From positions 273,565 through 337,564 of the forward strand of contig NZ_CAJTXD010000003.1 in assembly GCF_910580175.1 (NCBI RefSeq): a stretch of DNA of 64,000 nt. Reading direction: 5' to 3'. The notes under the pieces are model-generated. The model had not been told where the DNA came from, did no database searches, and saw only the letters and a program-made list of their open reading frames with translations. Positions 31,017 through 40,205 of this stretch are shown here, piece after piece. This DNA is from an uncultured Alistipes sp. (GTDB lineage Bacteria; Bacteroidota; Bacteroidia; Bacteroidales; Rikenellaceae). Position numbers and translations under genes: made by a program. Positions within the stretch are counted from its first letter, which is position 1. The number at the start of each line of letters is the position of its first letter.

Positions 31017-32309
31017 TCAGAGACCGCCGTCGACAAGCCAGCACTTTTCGGAATTGTCGTTGCGCAGGGCCAGCATCAGTTTTTCGGTTTTGCCGTTGGC
31101 CAGAAGGACTTTGCAGGGTACGAAGACGCCTGCATACTGGCCCGAGCGTACCGCTTTGCCGATGGCGATGACCGCAAGTCCTCTGTAGTGCGTTTCGAGT
31201 TGCTTGCAGATGTCGGGACCATAGTAGTGGAGCGCTTCGTCGAGCAGCGTTTTGTCCCACGATCCCATTGCCCGCAGAATGCGGTTCGCCGCCTCTTCGG
31301 CCGATATATCGACCAGCTGCACTCCGGGAATGGGTGCGGCAAGGTCGATCCATCCGATATTTTCAGGAATGGCCGTCAGCGCTGCCCGGTCGACGAGTTC
31401 ATCGTAGGCGATGGCGGTGCTTTCCAGCAGTACCGGGCGGCTGCCGTCCGGCAGAATGGCTGTGATGCGCAGGTCGAGCAGGCGGCCGCTCTCCTTGTCG
31501 AAACGATATTCGCGCAGGGTGTTCGATTCGGCGATGGAGCTGTTGAGCATGTAGTCGCTTCGGCTGAAGTCGCCCTGGGCCGGCATCGTAACGGTAAGCC
31601 GGACGCTTCCGTCTTCCTCGGCGATTTCGTACTTCGCTCCTTTCGTCCGGGAGGCCAGCGCCTGTTCGGCAAGCAGCAGCCGTTGCAGATCGAGCAGCAG
31701 TCCGAGTTCGCCTTCGGGATGGTAGTTGTCGGCCCGGCTGCACCACCCTTCCCCGGCATTCCGGAGCCACATGCGTGTCAATTCGCCGTCGCAGAGGGCC
31801 GTGCGGCCCGATTTCTCTATGCGCCAGCGCAGCGTGTCGCCGTATTCGACCGTTACGGTGCAGGGTATCGGCGGCAGCGCGGGGTCGGTGTAGGTAAAAT
31901 TCTCGTGGGGTGCTGTCCGGATGCGGAGGGCGATGCGGAGCGTTTTCACGTCGTTCATCGCAGCTACGGCACATCCGAAGTGTTTGCGGGCGGCATAGGC
32001 CGGCGTGCGGACAGTGAGTAGGAGAACGCCGGCAAGGATCGTCGCAGCGGCCGCTACGGTGCCGAAGAGGCGGTGGAAGCGATTTCGACGGGGTCGTGCA
32101 GCCGATGCGGAGGCCGTCAGGATGCGGTTGCGCAGCTCGTCGGAGGGACGGGGATCGCTGCGTGGCGTAACGGCGTCGAGGGCTTCGTCCGCGGCCCGGA
32201 ATTCGGCGGCGCACTGGGGGCATTGTTCCAGATGGTGCCGTTCTTCGTCGGTAAGGTTGCGGCCGTCGAGCAGATCGATGATACAATTTCGGAATTCAGT
32301 GCAATTCAT
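31017..32309 (-). CDS. Membrane anti-sigma factor with large periplasmic domain
   Basis: A 430-residue protein. The N-terminal zinc-binding anti-sigma motif is H26-x3-C30-x2-C33 (HLEQCPQC). One membrane helix lies at about residues 83-101. The remaining about 325 residues are periplasmic; the part after VKTLRIALRI, with RWRIEKSG and LCDGELTRMWL, resembles the LolA/DUF2092-like lipid-binding fold (inference). It lies 81 bases downstream of the ECF sigma gene and presumably holds that sigma inactive until an envelope signal arrives. Confidence 0.82.
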   Translation of the reverse strand: MNCTEFRNCIIDLLDGRNLTDEERHHLEQCPQCAAEFRAADEALDAVTPRSDPRPSDELRNRILTASASAARPRRNRFHRLFGTVAAAATILAGVLLLTVRTPAYAARKHFGCAVAAMNDVKTLRIALRIRTAPHENFTYTDPALPPIPCTVTVEYGDTLRWRIEKSGRTALCDGELTRMWLRNAGEGWCSRADNYHPEGELGLLLDLQRLLLAEQALASRTKGAKYEIAEEDGSVRLTVTMPAQGDFSRSDYMLNSSIAESNTLREYRFDKESGRLLDLRITAILPDGSRPVLLESTAIAYDELVDRAALTAIPENIGWIDLAAPIPGVQLVDISAEEAANRILRAMGSWDKTLLDEALHYYGPDICKQLETHYRGLAVIAIGKAVRSGQYAGVFVPCKVLLANGKTEKLMLALRNDNSEKCWLVDGGL

Positions 32310-32390
32310 GGTTTCGGTTTTTACAGATTCGTTTTCATGCGGCTTTTCTTGCTTCGAGATGACCCGGGCCTGCCCGGATCTGTGTTCGGC

Positions 32391-32885
32391 TTAGAAAAGG
32401 TTCGCCATTTTTTTTAGTTTTTCGATGCCGCTGCCGAAGCGGGATTTGACGGTCGAGACCGGACATCGGAGCACCTCGGCGATCTCCGTGAAGCGGAGCG
32501 ACGCGTAGGTGTGCAGGCGGATCGTCTCGGCCTGTTCGGGCGGGAGCTTGTCGAGGAGTGCTTCGATTCGTCGGGCTTCTTCGTGAGCTTCGCGTTCTTC
32601 GGCGCTTTCGTCGGAGGGGGCCGTCAGCTGGTCGAGCGGCACCAGGGGCGTTCGTCGCCGTCGCCGGTCGCAGCAACCGTTGCTTACCATCCGAAAGAGG
32701 TAGGCACGCGGGTGGCCGACGGTACGTTCGGGCCTGGATGCCCATTTCAGAAAGGCATCCTGTACGACATCTTCGGCATCCATGCGCGATCCCAACCGGA
32801 AAAAGGCGAAGCGGAAGAGCGGCTCGCGGCAGCTGTCGACCAGTTCCTCCAGTTCCTTGAGGCATTCGGGGGTGTGGTTTTTCAT
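32391..32885 (-). CDS. ECF-type RNA polymerase sigma factor
   Basis: A 164-residue sigma-70 family protein. Region 2 is seen in LFRFAFFRLGSRMDAEDVVQDAFLKWASRP, region 4 in LPPEQAETIRLHTYASLRFTEIAEVL and CPVSTVKSRFGSGIEKLKK. The ATG at 32885 is chosen; the frame is open to 33017 but upstream residues do not fit the family. Its cognate anti-sigma factor follows. The regulon is unknown. Confidence 0.92.
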   Translation of the reverse strand: MKNHTPECLKELEELVDSCREPLFRFAFFRLGSRMDAEDVVQDAFLKWASRPERTVGHPRAYLFRMVSNGCCDRRRRRTPLVPLDQLTAPSDESAEEREAHEEARRIEALLDKLPPEQAETIRLHTYASLRFTEIAEVLRCPVSTVKSRFGSGIEKLKKMANLF

Positions 32886-33021
32886 GGTTTTCGTTTTTTT
32901 ACGCGCGTTTGTAAATAAGACGCGGGAAAAGGGAAAAAGACGAAAAAACGCAGGATTTTTTCCTGCGTTTTCGATCGGAATCGGCTGCGGCGGGTTCTTA
33001 CGACGGTGTGGCCGCATCGGG

Positions 33022-33636
33022 TCATTCGGCCTGCGATTCCCGGGATTCTTCCGGCATCCATTCGATGATTCCGTCCAACGGATGCCCCGCCAGCCATTCT
33101 TCGAACTGCGGCCAGGTGCTCACGCTGTCGCGCAGCACGGCCATGTAGTAGGCTATGCCGGGAATCTTCCGCTCGTCGGGCGTTTCGTATTTGAGCCGCA
33201 GGATGGTCGTGCGGGCTTCCTCGGTCAGGGCGGCCGTTATGCGGTCGGCCATGCTTTCGAACCAGCCGTCCCATGGCGACCCGGCCTGCATGTGGATCAT
33301 GTCGATCTGCCACGTCCGTTCCTCTTCGTCTTCGTACCAGGCGTGCCATTCGAGACAATGGTCGGGTGCGTCGAGCAGGTTGGCGAATTCGATGCGGCGG
33401 ATGCGGGCGTTTTCCGCCAGACGGGCGATGGCGGCGAAACTCTCCGACAGACGCAGTTGGGGCGAGTAGATGTGGTAGTCGATGTCGCGGTGTTTGACCA
33501 GCAGGCCCATGCGGAGCGAGCCGACGAGCCGCGGTTCGGCGCCTGCGGAACGCCAGATTTCCTCCAGCCGGAGTTCGCGGATGATTGCGTGCGCGCGCTG
33601 CCGGTTCGCAGCCGCGAGTTCGAGGATCGGTTTCAT
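33022..33636 (-). CDS. Nucleotidyltransferase-fold protein of unknown function
   Basis: A 204-residue protein. The segment VGSLRMGLLVKHRDIDYHIYS has the GS-x(9-12)-DxD arrangement of the polymerase-beta nucleotidyltransferase superfamily; LEWHAWYEDEEERTWQIDMIHM could supply the third acidic residue. It resembles antibiotic-type adenylyltransferases only in fold, so no substrate is proposed. It starts 17 bases after recN and may be read through from that operon. ATG 33636 is chosen because the longer frame runs antisense-like through recN. Confidence 0.7.
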   Translation of the reverse strand: MKPILELAAANRQRAHAIIRELRLEEIWRSAGAEPRLVGSLRMGLLVKHRDIDYHIYSPQLRLSESFAAIARLAENARIRRIEFANLLDAPDHCLEWHAWYEDEEERTWQIDMIHMQAGSPWDGWFESMADRITAALTEEARTTILRLKYETPDERKIPGIAYYMAVLRDSVSTWPQFEEWLAGHPLDGIIEWMPEESRESQAE

Positions 33637-33653
33637 GCGGGGGAGCGGTTTGT

Positions 33654-35291
33654 CTAACCTAATAGAATGCGGGCCTGGGCCAGTGCGGCATCGGTTATGG
33701 TGTTGCCCGAGAGCATCTTGGCGATTTCGGTAACGCGTTCCTCGTCCGTCAGCCGAGCCACCGAGGTGCGTCCTGCCTGCTTCGAGACGACGAAGTGGGC
33801 CGAGCCTTTCGAGGCCACCTGCGGCAGGTGGGTGATGTCGACCACCTGCATTGTGGCGGAGAGCTGGGCGATGATCTCGCCCATGGCGTCGGCTATGCGG
33901 CCAGAAACGCCGGTGTCGATCTCGTCGAAGATGATCGTAGGCAGCTGCATACGGCTGGCCAACAGGGACTTGAGTGCCAGCATCACGCGCGATAACTCGC
34001 CGCCTGAGGCGATTTTTTCTATCGGCTGGGGCTTGGCGCCGCGGTTGGACGAGAAAAGGAATTCCACTTCGTCGGCGCCTGTGCGGCCGAGGTCGGTCGG
34101 GACGATCGTCGTTTCGAACACGGTTTCGGGCATGCCCAGGCGGGCCAGCGTGGCGCAGATGCTCTTGGCGAATGCCGGGGCCGCCTTGGTGCGGGCCTTG
34201 CGGAGCCGCTCGGCCAGCGTCTCGGTTTGGGTGCGGGCCTGCTGCAAGGCTTCTTCGGCCGCTGCGATTTCGTCGCTGCCATGGACGATGGCGGCAAGCT
34301 GCGCCGTACTCCGGTCGCGCAGGGCGATGAGCGCGGCTTCGTTGGCCACGCGGTGCTTCTGTTGCAGGGCGATGAGCGTGTCGAGCCGGGTCGAGAGTTT
34401 GGCCAGACGCGCCGGATCGGCGTCGATGCGTTCGCTCTCGCCGGCCGCCGAGCGGGCGATGTCTTTCAGCTCCTCGATCGCCGAGCGGATGCGTGCGGCA
34501 TATTCTTCGGCCGCAGGATAGTGGGTTCGGATGTGGCTCAACGCCGTCTCGGCCGTTTTCAGTTGCGGCAGTACGCCTGTTTCGTCGGTGTCCAGCGCGT
34601 TGCGCAGGCCGGTAAGGGCCTCGCCGATGCGGTCGGCGTTCTCCAGTACGGCCAATTCTTCTTCGATCTCGGCCTGCTCGCCGGCACGCAGGTTGGCGGC
34701 CGTCAGTTCTTCGGTCTGGAAGCGCAGCCACTCTTCGTTGCGGCGTCCCTCCTCGGCAGCTTCGCGCAGCGCGGCGAGGTGTTGTTTCAACTCGTTGAGC
34801 TGTTTATATTGCGCGGCATATTGCGTCCGTATTTCACTATTTCCTGCTATCGTGTCGAGGGCCGATATGCGGAACTCCTCCGACGAGAGGATCAGATTCT
34901 GATGTTGCGAATGGATGTCGATCAGCCGGGTGCCCAACTCGCGCAGCAGGGTCAGCTGCACGGGCAGGTCGTTGATGAACGAGCGGCTTTTGCCTGCCGG
35001 CGTGAGGATGCGCGTGAGAGTGGTCTGCGGGGCGTAGTCGAGGTCGTTTTCCTCGAAAAACGGCTCCAGGCCGCGGCCCGTGAGGTCGAACGTTCCCTCT
35101 ACCACGCAGTTGCGCGCGGTGTCCTTGACGGCCGAAAGATCGCTGCGGGCGCCCAGCAGCAGCCCCAGCGCGCCCAGCAGGATCGATTTGCCTGCGCCTG
35201 TCTCGCCCGTGATGATGTTCAGGTGCGGGTCGGGTTCCAGAACGAGCGAGTCGATCAAGGCGTAGTTTTCGACCGAAAGGCGGCGTAACAT
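33654..35291 (-). CDS. recN: DNA repair protein RecN
   Basis: A 545-residue SMC-like ATPase. Walker A is GETGAGKSILLGAL, the central about 300 residues are coiled coil rich in Ala, Glu and Arg, the ABC signature is ASGGELSRVMLALKSL, and Walker B is IIFDEIDTGVSG. It acts in double-strand break repair. It lies 7 bases downstream of coaBC. Confidence 0.95.
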   Translation of the reverse strand: MLRRLSVENYALIDSLVLEPDPHLNIITGETGAGKSILLGALGLLLGARSDLSAVKDTARNCVVEGTFDLTGRGLEPFFEENDLDYAPQTTLTRILTPAGKSRSFINDLPVQLTLLRELGTRLIDIHSQHQNLILSSEEFRISALDTIAGNSEIRTQYAAQYKQLNELKQHLAALREAAEEGRRNEEWLRFQTEELTAANLRAGEQAEIEEELAVLENADRIGEALTGLRNALDTDETGVLPQLKTAETALSHIRTHYPAAEEYAARIRSAIEELKDIARSAAGESERIDADPARLAKLSTRLDTLIALQQKHRVANEAALIALRDRSTAQLAAIVHGSDEIAAAEEALQQARTQTETLAERLRKARTKAAPAFAKSICATLARLGMPETVFETTIVPTDLGRTGADEVEFLFSSNRGAKPQPIEKIASGGELSRVMLALKSLLASRMQLPTIIFDEIDTGVSGRIADAMGEIIAQLSATMQVVDITHLPQVASKGSAHFVVSKQAGRTSVARLTDEERVTEIAKMLSGNTITDAALAQARILLG

Positions 35292-35298
35292 GGCGGGA

Positions 35299-36597
35299 TT
35301 ATTTTAGCAGGGATTCGATTTTCTGTGCGATGTGCGCGGCGACCTCGGTTTTGGCCATCAACGGCAACTCTTGGCGGCCGCCGCGGTCGATGAACGTCAC
35401 TTTGTTGGTGTCGACGCCGAAGCCGGCCCCGGCATCGCGCAGGGAGTTGAGCACGATGAAATCGAAATTCTTCCGGGCGAGTTTCGCCTCGGCGTTGCTT
35501 TGCTCGTGGTCGGTTTCCAGCGCGAAGCCGACCAGCAGGCGGCTGCCTTTGCGGGCGCCCAGATGGGCGGCGATGTCGCGCGTGCGGCGCAGCGTGAGAG
35601 TCAGTTCGCCGTTGTCTTTCTTGATTTTCACGTCCGAAACTTCGGCGGGTGTATAGTCGGCCACGGCGGCGCACATGACGGCTCCGTCGGCCTCGGCGAA
35701 TGCGTCGACCGCAGCATCAAACATCTCGTCGGCCGACACGACGTCGCGCCGTTCGACGCCCGCGGGGGTGGGCAGCGCAGTGGGGCCGCTCACAAGCACC
35801 ACTGCGGCGCCTCGCCGGGCCAGCTCGCCGGCGATGGCGTATCCCATCTTGCCGGTCGAACGGTTGGAGATGAACCGCACCGGATCGATGGCCTCGACCG
35901 TAGCGCCGGCCGTGACTACGAAGCGCTTGCCGAGCAGCGGCCCGGCCGAAGAAGCATGCGGTGCAGAACCCGAATTCCCGAGCGATCCCTCGGAGGGGTT
36001 TCTTTCGGGGGCGTCGTTCCCGGGAGCCTGTGAAAACAGCGTGTGCAGAAAGGCAGCTATCTCTTCCGGCTCGGCCATGCGTCCTTTGCCCACCAGACCG
36101 CTCGCCAATTCGCCTTCGGCGGGTTCGACGATCGCCACGCCCCGTCGGGCGAGCGCTTGCAGGTTCTCCTGCGTCGCGGCATGGGCATACATGTCCAAAT
36201 CCATGGCGGGGGCCACGACGACGGGACACCGGGCCGAAAGATAGGTGGTCAGAAGCAGGTTGTCGGCGATGCCGGCGCACATCTTGGCCAGCGTATTGGC
36301 AGTAGCCGGGGCGATCAGAAAACAATCGGCCCATTCGCCGAGCGAGACATGGGAGTGCCAGGCGCCGTTTTCGGGGTCGAAGAACTCGACCAGAATCGGG
36401 TTTTTCGATAGCGTGGCCATCGTCAGCGGAGTGATGAACTGTTTGGCCAGAGGCGTCATGACCACGCGCACCTCGGCGCCGGCTGTCTTCAGCAGACGGC
36501 AGAGTGCGGCCGCCTTGTAGGCGGCGATGCTCCCTGTGATGCCCAACAGAATGCGGCGTCCCCGGAGTGCAGGATATGCGGTTCGCTCGGTCTGCAT
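35299..36597 (-). CDS. coaBC: Bifunctional phosphopantothenoylcysteine decarboxylase/phosphopantothenate-cysteine ligase
   Basis: A 432-residue coenzyme A enzyme. The flavodoxin-like CoaC half shows LLGITGSIAAYKAA, HVSLGEWADCFLIAPATANTLAKM and PAMDLDMY. A linker at about residues 195-225 is poor in structure. The CoaB half shows VTAGATVEAIDPVRFISNRSTGKMGYAIA and VGFALETD. It converts 4'-phosphopantothenate to phosphopantetheine. Same unit as rpoZ and recN. Confidence 0.96.
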   Translation of the reverse strand: MQTERTAYPALRGRRILLGITGSIAAYKAAALCRLLKTAGAEVRVVMTPLAKQFITPLTMATLSKNPILVEFFDPENGAWHSHVSLGEWADCFLIAPATANTLAKMCAGIADNLLLTTYLSARCPVVVAPAMDLDMYAHAATQENLQALARRGVAIVEPAEGELASGLVGKGRMAEPEEIAAFLHTLFSQAPGNDAPERNPSEGSLGNSGSAPHASSAGPLLGKRFVVTAGATVEAIDPVRFISNRSTGKMGYAIAGELARRGAAVVLVSGPTALPTPAGVERRDVVSADEMFDAAVDAFAEADGAVMCAAVADYTPAEVSDVKIKKDNGELTLTLRRTRDIAAHLGARKGSRLLVGFALETDHEQSNAEAKLARKNFDFIVLNSLRDAGAGFGVDTNKVTFIDRGGRQELPLMAKTEVAAHIAQKIESLLK

Positions 36598-36613
36598 GCG
36601 GATGGGGGCGGAA

Positions 36614-36940
36614 CTATGCTTCCGCCTCGGGCTTGTTCTCCTTGTAGAAAAGTTCGTCGTCGAGGAACTCCTCCGTGGCGATGATCACGGGTTTGGGCAG
36701 CCGCTCGTAATAGCGCGAAATCTCGATCTGCTCGCGGTTCTCGAAGGTCTCCTCCATCGTGTCGGTGGGCGAGGAGAAGTCGGCCAGCTTGCGGTTGAGT
36801 TCGGTCTTCAACTCGGTCGAAATCTGGTTGGCGCGGCGGGCGATGATGTTGACGGTTTCGTAGATGTTGCCCGTCTCCTTGTCCAGGTCGACCAATTTGC
36901 GGGTAACGGTGTTGTTGGGAATGTTCTTCTTGATTTCCAT
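36614..36940 (-). CDS. rpoZ: DNA-directed RNA polymerase omega subunit (bacteroidete type)
   Basis: A 108-residue protein with the omega-like core GNIYETVNIIARRANQIS and an acidic C-terminal tail. Its location between bamD and coaBC matches the usual bacteroidete neighbourhood. It starts 2 bases after the bamD stop. Divergent from the proteobacterial omega, so the name rests on the phylum family and gene order. Confidence 0.8.
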   Translation of the reverse strand: MEIKKNIPNNTVTRKLVDLDKETGNIYETVNIIARRANQISTELKTELNRKLADFSSPTDTMEETFENREQIEISRYYERLPKPVIIATEEFLDDELFYKENKPEAEA

Positions 36941-36942
36941 CG

Positions 36943-37761
36943 TTATATGTTGTTTTCTTTGTTGTTGCGATCCAGAAAATCCCGTGCGTGCTGGGCCATG
37001 CGCTCCGCTTCTTTCATGCGGGGCGACTCGGGATAGGCCTCCTTGAACGAGAGGTAGGAGTCCAGCATCGCCAGATAACGGTCGGTCTGTTTCGAAGCGA
37101 TCGAGTTGCTGGCGAAACGGTAGCCGGCGTCGACGATCAAAAACATGATCTCCTCGCGCCGTTTGCTTTCGGGGTGCTCCTTCAAGGCGTTCTTCAGTGC
37201 TGTGATGGCTGCGTTGTAACGCCCGATCTTGTAATAGGTGTAGGCGTTGAGGTAGGCCTTTTCTTGCAGTCGTTCGGTCAGCTCGTCGTTGATTTTCAGA
37301 AAGTTGTCCGTATATTGGCTGTCGGGATAGTGCGAGATGAACTCGTTGATGGCGATCAGCGCCTGCTGGGTCATCGTCTGGTCGCGCGAGGGGCCGGGCG
37401 CAAGATAGTAGAAACACATGACGTACATCCCCTCGGCTTCCTCGATGAAGACGCTGCGGCCGAACTTGCGGCGGAACTCGTCCAGGAGCATCGATGCGGC
37501 ATCGTAATCGCGGCTCTTGAATTTGCAGCGGGCGTTGAAATAGGAGATCGAATCTTCGCGCTGCGTGCCGATATAGTAGTGCTGCGCCCCTTCGAAAAGC
37601 GTCGAGGCACGCTGCCACTTCTCCTTGTCGTAGTACTCCAGCGCCTTGGAGTAGATGCGGTCGGGCTGTCCGCTTTTGAGCAGGGCGTTCATGCCGCTGC
37701 ACCCGCTGAAAATGACCGCGATGGCCAGGACGCAAAGGGCGTGTGTGAATGTTTGCTTCAT
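36943..37761 (-). CDS. bamD: Outer membrane assembly lipoprotein BamD
   Basis: A 272-residue lipoprotein with lipobox FSGC (Cys about residue 20) and TPR-like helical repeats (ALEYYDKEKWQRASTLFEGAQ, DEFRRKFG, FISHYPDSQYTDN). It is part of the BAM complex that inserts outer-membrane barrels. First gene of the unit bamD-rpoZ-coaBC-recN, read from the promoter at 37791-37822. Confidence 0.92.
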   Translation of the reverse strand: MKQTFTHALCVLAIAVIFSGCSGMNALLKSGQPDRIYSKALEYYDKEKWQRASTLFEGAQHYYIGTQREDSISYFNARCKFKSRDYDAASMLLDEFRRKFGRSVFIEEAEGMYVMCFYYLAPGPSRDQTMTQQALIAINEFISHYPDSQYTDNFLKINDELTERLQEKAYLNAYTYYKIGRYNAAITALKNALKEHPESKRREEIMFLIVDAGYRFASNSIASKQTDRYLAMLDSYLSFKEAYPESPRMKEAERMAQHARDFLDRNNKENNI

Positions 37762-37790
37762 CGAAGAATCTGTTACGGCGCTTTATCGCG

Positions 37791-37822
37791 CAAAGTTACT
37801 CAATAAATCGGGGAATTGCAAA
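37791..37822 (-). promoter_or_regulatory. Promoter of bamD-rpoZ-coaBC-recN
   Basis: Minus strand TTTG (37819-37822), 20-bp spacer, TAACTTTG (37791-37798). Leader of about 25 bases. Confidence 0.8.
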
Positions 37823-38044
37823 AATAAATGCGACGGCATGGATTCCGCACCGTTGTGCGCAGAGACGCGGCACGTCCCGACACCAACGGCGAAGATGCCG
37901 ATTTATTGTGCGTAGAGGGCGGGCAAATGGGTGCAGAGGAGAGGTAGGCGCAGTTGTTCGGGACCGCTTGGAGCCGGGCTGGGGCGATTCGGTGCGGGGC
38001 CGGTGGGTTTGCGAGCGATATGTTGAGACGGGTGTTACGATCTT

Positions 38045-38659
38045 TCAGAAGAAGAAGCCGATCGAACCGCCGTATACGATGTCGTGCGGTACCTTGACCC
38101 GGTGGACGGAGGCCCCGCAGAAGAACGTTTGCCACACATGGCTCCGAGGGTAGCCCGAGACGCGGAAGTCGATGAAGAAGCGGCGGATGTTCAGTCCCAT
38201 GCCGCCCATGAGGCCGACGCTGCGGTCGTTGAATCCGATCCGCAGGATTTCGGCGGCGCTGCTGCGGTTGCTGTGGCTCAGCCGGAAGAGCGGTCCGCCG
38301 AAGAACCGCAGCGGCCCGAACTGCAAACCGGCCTGCACCGGCATTTCCAGACGTCCGGTGCGCAGGCGGACGATGCGCCGGTCGGTGTTTATGGCCAAAA
38401 CATCGTAGTTGACCAGTGCATAGCCGAGTTCGCCTTGAAGGTGGAAGCGGCGCGACAGGTCGATCCGCACGACGGCGCCCGCTTCGTAGCCCGCGCGGGC
38501 ATTTCCCGGTGCGAACCAAGTGTCGCCGATTTGCAGCCGGTCGAATCGGTAGTGGCTCAGGTTGATTCCGCCCCGGATTCCGATCCGGAACCGCTTGGCC
38601 GAGGCTTCCGGGATACTCAGCATCAGCAGGAAAACGAGCAATGCAGATAGTTTTTTCAT
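38045..38659 (-). CDS. Outer membrane beta-barrel protein
   Basis: A 204-residue protein with a signal peptide (cleavage after about EASA, residue 21), opening strand RIGIRGGINLSHY, and a C-terminal YGGSIGFFF ending in Phe, as in small eight-strand barrels. Function is unknown. It ends 284 bases before bamD and starts 22 bases after the cardiolipin synthase gene. Confidence 0.82.
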   Translation of the reverse strand: MKKLSALLVFLLMLSIPEASAKRFRIGIRGGINLSHYRFDRLQIGDTWFAPGNARAGYEAGAVVRIDLSRRFHLQGELGYALVNYDVLAINTDRRIVRLRTGRLEMPVQAGLQFGPLRFFGGPLFRLSHSNRSSAAEILRIGFNDRSVGLMGGMGLNIRRFFIDFRVSGYPRSHVWQTFFCGASVHRVKVPHDIVYGGSIGFFF

Positions 38660-38681
38660 GGTTCGGTTCGTTTTGGACGGG

Positions 38682-40016
38682 TTACAGCAACGGTGCGAGC
38701 AGCCGCAGCAGGTCGCCCGTCGTGCGTCGCCAGGGGGCCGGCCGCCAGGTCTGCGGTTCGACGCGCGTGCAGGAGGCCCGGTCGGCGTCGAACGTGGCGG
38801 CCATGCGGCGGGCCGTTTCGCGGTCGCGGATGAAAGCCGTCACTTCGAGGTTGTCCATCAGGCTGCGGTAATCCATGTTGGCCGTGCCGATCGAGACCAG
38901 AAAGTCGTCGACGATCAGCACTTTGGCATGTAGGAAGCCGTTGTCGTAGCGGTAGAGTTCGACTCCGGCGGCGAGCAGGTCTTCGACATAGGAATCGGCC
39001 GCCAGATCGGTCAGGAGCGAGTCGCTGCACGAGGGGATCATCGCTTCGACCCGCACGCCGCAGCTTACCGCCAGCCGCAGGGCGTCGAGGATCAGTGTGG
39101 GCGGCATGAAATAGGGCGAGCACAGGCGGACATGTCGGTGTGCGCGTACGATCGCTGCGGCGAACGCTTCGGCCAGCGTGGTGCGCGAGGTGCCTTCTTC
39201 GGCCCAGGCGATCTGCACGGAAAGCGGTTGGCGGATGGCGTGCGCACACGTGTGGAGCGCCGGGTCGAGCCGCTCGCCGCAGGCTGCGGCCCAATCGTCG
39301 AGAAAGAGCCGTTGCAGGTCGGCTACGGCGTCGCCCTCCATGCGCAGATGTTCGTCGCGCCACTTGCCCATGTCGTCGCCGTCGAGGTAGTATGCGGCGA
39401 TGTTGATGCCGCCCAGGTAGGCTACTTTGCCGTCTGCGACGACTATTTTGCGGTGGTTGCGCCGTGCGGCCCGGGGCGTGAACCAGGGAAACCGGATCGG
39501 CGCGTAGGCTGCCGTGCGGATGCCGGCCCGGTGCATGCGCCGCAGCATCGGCCGGGGCAGCCTCCACGATCCTACGGCATCGTAGATGACGCGTACTTCG
39601 ACTCCGGCGCGCGATTTGCGGATCAGGATGTCGGCAATGGTGCGTCCGACGCGGTCGTCGCGGAAGATGTAGTATTCCATGTGGATAGAGCGCGTAGCCC
39701 GCTGCAAGGTGGCGATCAGGGCCGAAAAGGCGTTGCTTCCGTTGTGCAGCAGGTCGATGCGGTTGCGGGGCGTGGGACGGGTGTTGCAGCCTTGGGCGAT
39801 GATCCGCCCCAGGGCGTCGCCGCGGAACGGCGGTTCGCAGCGCGGCGGAGCGGGACGGCGATAACCTGCCAGAATGTAGAGCAGCGTGCCCGCCGCGGGC
39901 AGCAGCAGGACGATCGCGCCCCAGACCGCGGCCGAAGCAGGCGTGCGGTGGCGGCGCGTGAGGAAAATCAGCGCGCATGCGCTCCACAGCAGATGGAAAG
40001 CCAACAAAGCAAGCAT
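38682..40016 (-). CDS. cls: Cardiolipin synthase (phospholipase D family)
   Basis: A 444-residue membrane enzyme. Two N-terminal helices (about residues 3-20 and 28-50) are followed by two HKD motifs: NHRKIVVADG and FLHAKVLIVDD, each with the trailing Gly/Ser-rich stretch (YLGGIN, SIGTANMD). It joins two phosphatidylglycerols (or PG with PE) to cardiolipin in the inner membrane. Codon use is rich in Arg CGC and Ala GCC, more GC-rich than neighbours. Confidence 0.92.
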   Translation of the reverse strand: MLALLAFHLLWSACALIFLTRRHRTPASAAVWGAIVLLLPAAGTLLYILAGYRRPAPPRCEPPFRGDALGRIIAQGCNTRPTPRNRIDLLHNGSNAFSALIATLQRATRSIHMEYYIFRDDRVGRTIADILIRKSRAGVEVRVIYDAVGSWRLPRPMLRRMHRAGIRTAAYAPIRFPWFTPRAARRNHRKIVVADGKVAYLGGINIAAYYLDGDDMGKWRDEHLRMEGDAVADLQRLFLDDWAAACGERLDPALHTCAHAIRQPLSVQIAWAEEGTSRTTLAEAFAAAIVRAHRHVRLCSPYFMPPTLILDALRLAVSCGVRVEAMIPSCSDSLLTDLAADSYVEDLLAAGVELYRYDNGFLHAKVLIVDDFLVSIGTANMDYRSLMDNLEVTAFIRDRETARRMAATFDADRASCTRVEPQTWRPAPWRRTTGDLLRLLAPLL

Positions 40017-40060
40017 ATTCCGCCGTCGGGCACACTCCGTGCCATGGAGCGCGAAAAAGA

Positions 40061-40092
40061 TTTGGAAATTCGGATTTTACTTGTTACCTTTG
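40061..40092 (+). promoter_or_regulatory. Promoter of greA
   Basis: TTTG (40061-40064), 20-bp spacer, TACCTTTG (40085-40092). It predicts a leader of about 105 bases. Confidence 0.8.
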
Positions 40093-40116
40093 TCTGTACA
40101 TAGAGTACGGAGGGTT

Positions 40117-40147
40117 CTGGCCATCAGGCCAGGATTCTTGTTTTTTG
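40117..40147 (+). promoter_or_regulatory. Possible attenuator hairpin in the greA leader
   Basis: CTGGCC/GGCCAG (40117-40122 with 40127-40132), loop ATCA, then GATTCTTGTTTTTT. The U-run starts several bases after the stem, so termination would be partial. E. coli greA also has a leader attenuator, so regulation here is plausible but unproven. Confidence 0.4.
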
Positions 40148-40205
40148 CGTTTTTTGCAATCGGAGCGTCCGTTGGGACGACCCGTGGAAAGAAATTTTTT
40201 ACGTT

